A stretch of 64,000 nt of DNA from the NCBI RefSeq assembly GCF_004358675.1, contig NZ_SMZO01000006.1, forward strand, positions 62,001 to 126,000, in the 5' to 3' direction. Both the position numbers and the translations under genes were made by a program. Every line of letters starts with the position of its first letter. The first letter of the stretch is position 1. This document shows positions 61,097-64,000 of this stretch, one piece after another. This stretch comes from Meridianimarinicoccus aquatilis (GTDB lineage: Bacteria > Pseudomonadota > Alphaproteobacteria > Rhodobacterales > Rhodobacteraceae). The notes beneath the pieces are model-generated. The model made no database searches, was not told the origin of the DNA, and saw only the letters and a list, made by a program, of their open reading frames with translations.

Positions 61097-61671
61097 AGGA
61101 ATTTCACCACATAAAAGCCACCCAGAAGGATGATCACAAAGAGGATGAACATCAGGCCAAGCCGCTTTTCAATGAAGTCGCGGATTGGCTCGCCGAATTT
61201 CCAAAGCAGCGTTGCAACCACGAAGAACCGCAAGGCACGGGCCACGATGGAGGCGAAAATAAACACAGGGAGCGACAGCGCGGTCGAGCCGGACAGGATG
61301 GTGATGACCTTGTAGGGAAAGGGCGTCACGCCGGCGATCAGAACTGCCCACGCGCCCCATTCGTTGTAACGGAGGGCGAATTCGTCGAAATATTTGTCTT
61401 TGCCGTAGAATTCGAGGACGGGGCGACCGACCGTGTCGAACAGGCCGTAGCCGATATAATAGCCCATCAGCCCGCCAAGAACGGACGAAACCGTTGCGAT
61501 GGCGGCGATCAGAAAGGCGCGGCGCGGCGCGGCCAAAATCATCGGGATCATCAGGATGTCAGGCGGGATCGGAAATACCGAACTTTCGACAAATGCAACG
61601 ACGGCCAGAGCGACCAGAGCATAGCGGCTGTCGGCCAGGCTCATTGTCCAATTATAAAGACCACGGATCAT
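61093..61671 (-). CDS. YqaA/DedA family membrane protein
   Basis: A 192-residue membrane protein of the SNARE-associated/DedA superfamily: VAFVESSVFPIPPDILMIPM at the N-terminal re-entrant region, LGGLMGYYIGYG, and a second amphipathic loop with GAWAVLIAGVTPFPYKVITI. YqaA-type proteins are implicated in membrane lipid handling and proton-dependent cation tolerance. Its coupling to dsbB is conserved in related bacteria as far as I can judge. Confidence 0.92.
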   Translation of the reverse strand: MIRGLYNWTMSLADSRYALVALAVVAFVESSVFPIPPDILMIPMILAAPRRAFLIAAIATVSSVLGGLMGYYIGYGLFDTVGRPVLEFYGKDKYFDEFALRYNEWGAWAVLIAGVTPFPYKVITILSGSTALSLPVFIFASIVARALRFFVVATLLWKFGEPIRDFIEKRLGLMFILFVIILLGGFYVVKFL

Positions 61672-61804
61672 ACCACACCTCTTACATCGCGCAGGCTATG
61701 GCGCGTCGCTTGGCTTCGGTCAAGGCAGTTGCCCGAAATTGGCGTTGCAGGGGCGGTGCACGCTGGGTTAGGGGACGCCAACACGGGGAGGTTGCGGGTC
61801 GGCC

Positions 61805-62392
61805 ATGGCGATTGCACCGGAACTTGAAAAGCGGATCGGTCGGGGCGTTGATCTTGTCGCGCAAGGCTTTGCAATTGCAGGCGGGCTGGTTCTTGTCGGG
61901 ATGGCCGGTGTCACGGCTGCGTCTGTGACCGGTCGGGCCTTGTCGGGGTTTGGCCTGTCCAATGTCACCGGTGATTTCGAACTGGTCCAGCTTGGTTGCG
62001 CCGTTGCCGTATTCTGGTTTCTGCCGCTGTGCCAGATGCGGCGGGCCAATGTGACGGTCGATCTGGTGTCAGAACGTTTTGGCCCGCGCGGCCATGCTGT
62101 CCTTGGGATGATGGGTAATCTTGCACTTCTTCTGTGTAGCGTGGTGATCGCACGGCAGCTTGCGCGCGGGTTTGGTGAAAAGTTCCCCCATGGCAGCCCC
62201 GCGTTTCGTGACGCGTTGGGGCTTGGCGCGCCGCCGTTCTTTCCCGAGACAACTTATGAGTTGCAACTGCCGATCTGGATTCCATATGGCCTTGCCTTGC
62301 TGGGCGCGGTCTGGCTGACAGTCGTATGTGCGTTTACCGTTTGGCGATCGCTGAACTGGGTGTTGGCCGGGCAGGAGCCCCGCGCGACATGA
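61805..62392 (+). CDS. TRAP transporter small permease (DctQ family)
   Basis: A 195-residue membrane protein with four segments and DctQ features (FELVQLGCAVAVFWFLPLCQ, RRANVTVDLVSERFG). GGGAGG lies 13 bases before the ATG. It overlaps the large permease gene by 4 bases. It is divergent from the DedA-like gene across 133 bases. Confidence 0.9.
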   Translation: MAIAPELEKRIGRGVDLVAQGFAIAGGLVLVGMAGVTAASVTGRALSGFGLSNVTGDFELVQLGCAVAVFWFLPLCQMRRANVTVDLVSERFGPRGHAVLGMMGNLALLLCSVVIARQLARGFGEKFPHGSPAFRDALGLGAPPFFPETTYELQLPIWIPYGLALLGAVWLTVVCAFTVWRSLNWVLAGQEPRAT

Positions 62393-63741
62393 CGGGTTTG
62401 ACACTGGCCCTTGGTGGGTTCGCGGTAATGTTGGGCGCGATTTTTCTGCGCATGCCCATTGCGGCGGCCATGGGGCTGACCGGGTTTATCGGCACGTGGA
62501 TTGTGACCGGCACACCGAACGGCACGCTGAGCCAACTCAAGACCCTGAGCTTTGACAGCTTCGCCAACTATTCCCTGTCTATTGTACCGCTGTTTCTGCT
62601 GATGGGTCAGATTGCAGCAAAGTCCGGAATGAGCGCGGCCTTGTTCCGGGGGGCTGCCGCTTTGGTGGGGCATCGGTCCGGCGGGATGGCGATGGCGGCG
62701 GTGGGCGCGTCGGCGGGCTTCGGCGCGGTGTGCGGGTCGTCATTGGCCACGGCATCGACCATGGGGCAGGTGGCTTTGCCCGAATTGCGCAAGCGCGGCT
62801 ACTCTGACGGGCTGAGCACTGGCGTTGTGGCAGCGGGCGGCACGTTGGGCATTTTGATCCCGCCATCCGTCATTCTGGTAATTTATGCCATCCTGACCGA
62901 GCAGAATATTGTGAAGATGTTCGCCGCGGCCTTTGTACCGGGACTTTTGGCGGTGGCGGGGTATCTGGTGACCGTGCGTGTCATGGTGTGGCGGTCGCCT
63001 GGGTCTGCGCCGCGCGCACCGCGGTTGACGCGGTCCGAACGGATCGCCGCGCTGGCACAGGTTTGGCCTGTGATTGTGATCTTCGCGCTGGTCATGGGCG
63101 GGATCGTTGGCGACTGGAATTGGACACGGGACGGTGTTCAGGCGCTGTTTACTCCGACAGAAGGCGCAGCGGTCGGCGTCTTGGCCACTGCGGTGGCTGC
63201 GATGATGACGGGCGGATTGAGCTTGCGAGACCTGAAAGATGCCGTGCTGGAAACCGCAACCGCGAGCGGGTTGATCTTTGCCATCTTGCTGGGAGCGCAA
63301 GTATTCAACACGTTTCTTGCCTTCACACAGGCCCCGCAAGCTTTGGCCGCGTGGGTCGCTGATCTTGGCGCGTCACCGCTGACGATTCTGGCGCTGATGC
63401 TGCTGTGTTATCTTCTGCTGGGCTGCGTGATGGACAGCCTCAGCATGATTTTGCTTACGATCCCGGTCTTTTTTCCGATCGTGCAGGGATTGGACTTCGG
63501 ACTTGGGTCAGAAGGCACCGCAATCTGGTTTGGAATCCTTGCGCTTATCGTGGTCGAGGTTGGGTTGATCACGCCGCCCGTAGGGTTGAATCTGTTCATC
63601 ATCAATCGAATTGCCGGGGATGTGCCGCTGTCGGTGACCTATCGCGGCGTCGCGCCGTTTATTCTGTCTGATTTGGTGCGGGTGGTGCTTTTGGTGGCGT
63701 TTCCGGGGATTTCCCTTTGGCTTGTTGGGCTTGTCGGGTGA
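62389..63741 (+). CDS. TRAP transporter large permease (DctM family)
   Basis: A 450-residue membrane protein from the ATG at 62389 (MTGLTLALGGFAVML), coupled to the small permease (ATGA). FGAVCGSSLATASTMGQVAL and GILIPPSVILVIYAIL are DctM motifs; GLITPPVGLNLFIINRI is near the end. It forms the import channel. No DctP gene lies on either side within the window, so the binding protein is encoded elsewhere or beyond 64000. Confidence 0.93.
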   Translation: MTGLTLALGGFAVMLGAIFLRMPIAAAMGLTGFIGTWIVTGTPNGTLSQLKTLSFDSFANYSLSIVPLFLLMGQIAAKSGMSAALFRGAAALVGHRSGGMAMAAVGASAGFGAVCGSSLATASTMGQVALPELRKRGYSDGLSTGVVAAGGTLGILIPPSVILVIYAILTEQNIVKMFAAAFVPGLLAVAGYLVTVRVMVWRSPGSAPRAPRLTRSERIAALAQVWPVIVIFALVMGGIVGDWNWTRDGVQALFTPTEGAAVGVLATAVAAMMTGGLSLRDLKDAVLETATASGLIFAILLGAQVFNTFLAFTQAPQALAAWVADLGASPLTILALMLLCYLLLGCVMDSLSMILLTIPVFFPIVQGLDFGLGSEGTAIWFGILALIVVEVGLITPPVGLNLFIINRIAGDVPLSVTYRGVAPFILSDLVRVVLLVAFPGISLWLVGLVG

Positions 63742-64000
63742 TGCTGAGACCTTAACGATCCGCGGGCGTTTTAACGCTTTGTGAACGTTTTGAGTCGGAA
63801 GGCGTGACTTGTGGCAGTCAAGCGAACAAACACAACATTTAGTGAAAAGTTTGTTTGACGGGTGCAGCCGAATCCGGCTTATTTGTGCCCATCACAAACG
63901 GCCCCACCACATATGGTGGACTGATCAGCTTATAGAGTGTCACGACCCACACCTGCGCCGCCCATGGGCTTTGTAGGGACGGGATCTGCGTCTTTGCTGG
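63742..64000. other. Gene-free end of window
   Basis: These 259 bases hold no convincing frame. TTGACG (63855-63860) followed after 18 bases by TTATTT (63879-63884) could be a promoter reading rightward, and AACAAAC/GTTTGTT form a 7-base inverted repeat around 63824-63855. Nothing else is seen. Confidence 0.3.

Noticed and set aside
1-64000. CRISPR arrays, insertion sequences, prophage, tRNA or rRNA genes
   Set aside because: No regularly spaced repeats, transposase or phage motifs, tRNA cloverleaf or rRNA sequence were recognised on reading the window.

Overview
The window looks like chromosomal DNA of an alphaproteobacterium of the Rhodobacterales (Roseobacter group). The indications are GC-rich coding sequence, a complete SoxV-to-SoxF thiosulfate-oxidation cluster with SoxCD, two TRAP transporters, the small Usg protein, a VPLPA-CTERM protein and late cobalamin genes. 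I see no rRNA, tRNA, CRISPR array, insertion sequence or phage gene.

Layout. 1-4.2 kb: 3' part of a Bat-type operon (DUF4381, two von Willebrand A proteins, BatD), ending in a deletion scar that keeps only the C-terminal half of an agmatinase-like gene. 4.6-6.5 kb: divergent cobS and cobT. 6.5-12.5 kb: a CPA2 cation/proton antiporter, a PilP/GspL-like membrane protein, a SIMPL protein and MetY. 12.7-18.4 kb: a five-gene branched-chain-type ABC importer whose second ATPase has a long acidic N-terminal extension. 18.4-28.2 kb: an apparent acetate-use block on the minus strand (acs, a zinc-lid adenylate kinase, a DUF4212/solute symporter pair, a cNMP/CBS/DUF294 protein, a small membrane protein, a degenerate receiver, and a pseudo-kinase fused to a DnaQ-type exonuclease). 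28.9-31.1 kb: pyrG and secG.

31.1-43.3 kb: the sox region. soxV, W, X, Y, Z, A, B, C, D, E and F run on the minus strand, followed by a DUF302 protein and a YeeE/YedE sulfur permease. soxS and an HbpS/GlcG-like secreted protein diverge from soxV. SoxYZ carries the sulfur substrate, SoxAX loads it, SoxB hydrolyses sulfate off, SoxCD oxidises the sulfane sulfur, and SoxVW/SoxS keep the carrier reduced. SoxD here has one heme site only, and no soxR-like repressor gene lies in the window.

43.4-53.1 kb: an M42 peptidase, a VPLPA-CTERM protein, then the most interesting locus. One minus-strand run encodes an SsuD-family flavin monooxygenase, a YdhF-type aldo/keto reductase, a flavin reductase and a DctQMP TRAP transporter, with a divergent GntR regulator and a Gfo/Idh/MocA oxidoreductase. 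The three enzymes are the set used by the sulfoquinovose monooxygenase (SMO) desulfonation route, but paired with a TRAP rather than an ABC importer and only about 8 kb from the Sox genes. I read it as a candidate organosulfonate (possibly sulfosugar) desulfonation system.

53.2-64 kb: a DsbA-like protein, ilvN, ilvB with a leader-peptide attenuator, gyrA, usg, dsbB, a DedA/YqaA protein and a second TRAP permease pair without its binding protein.
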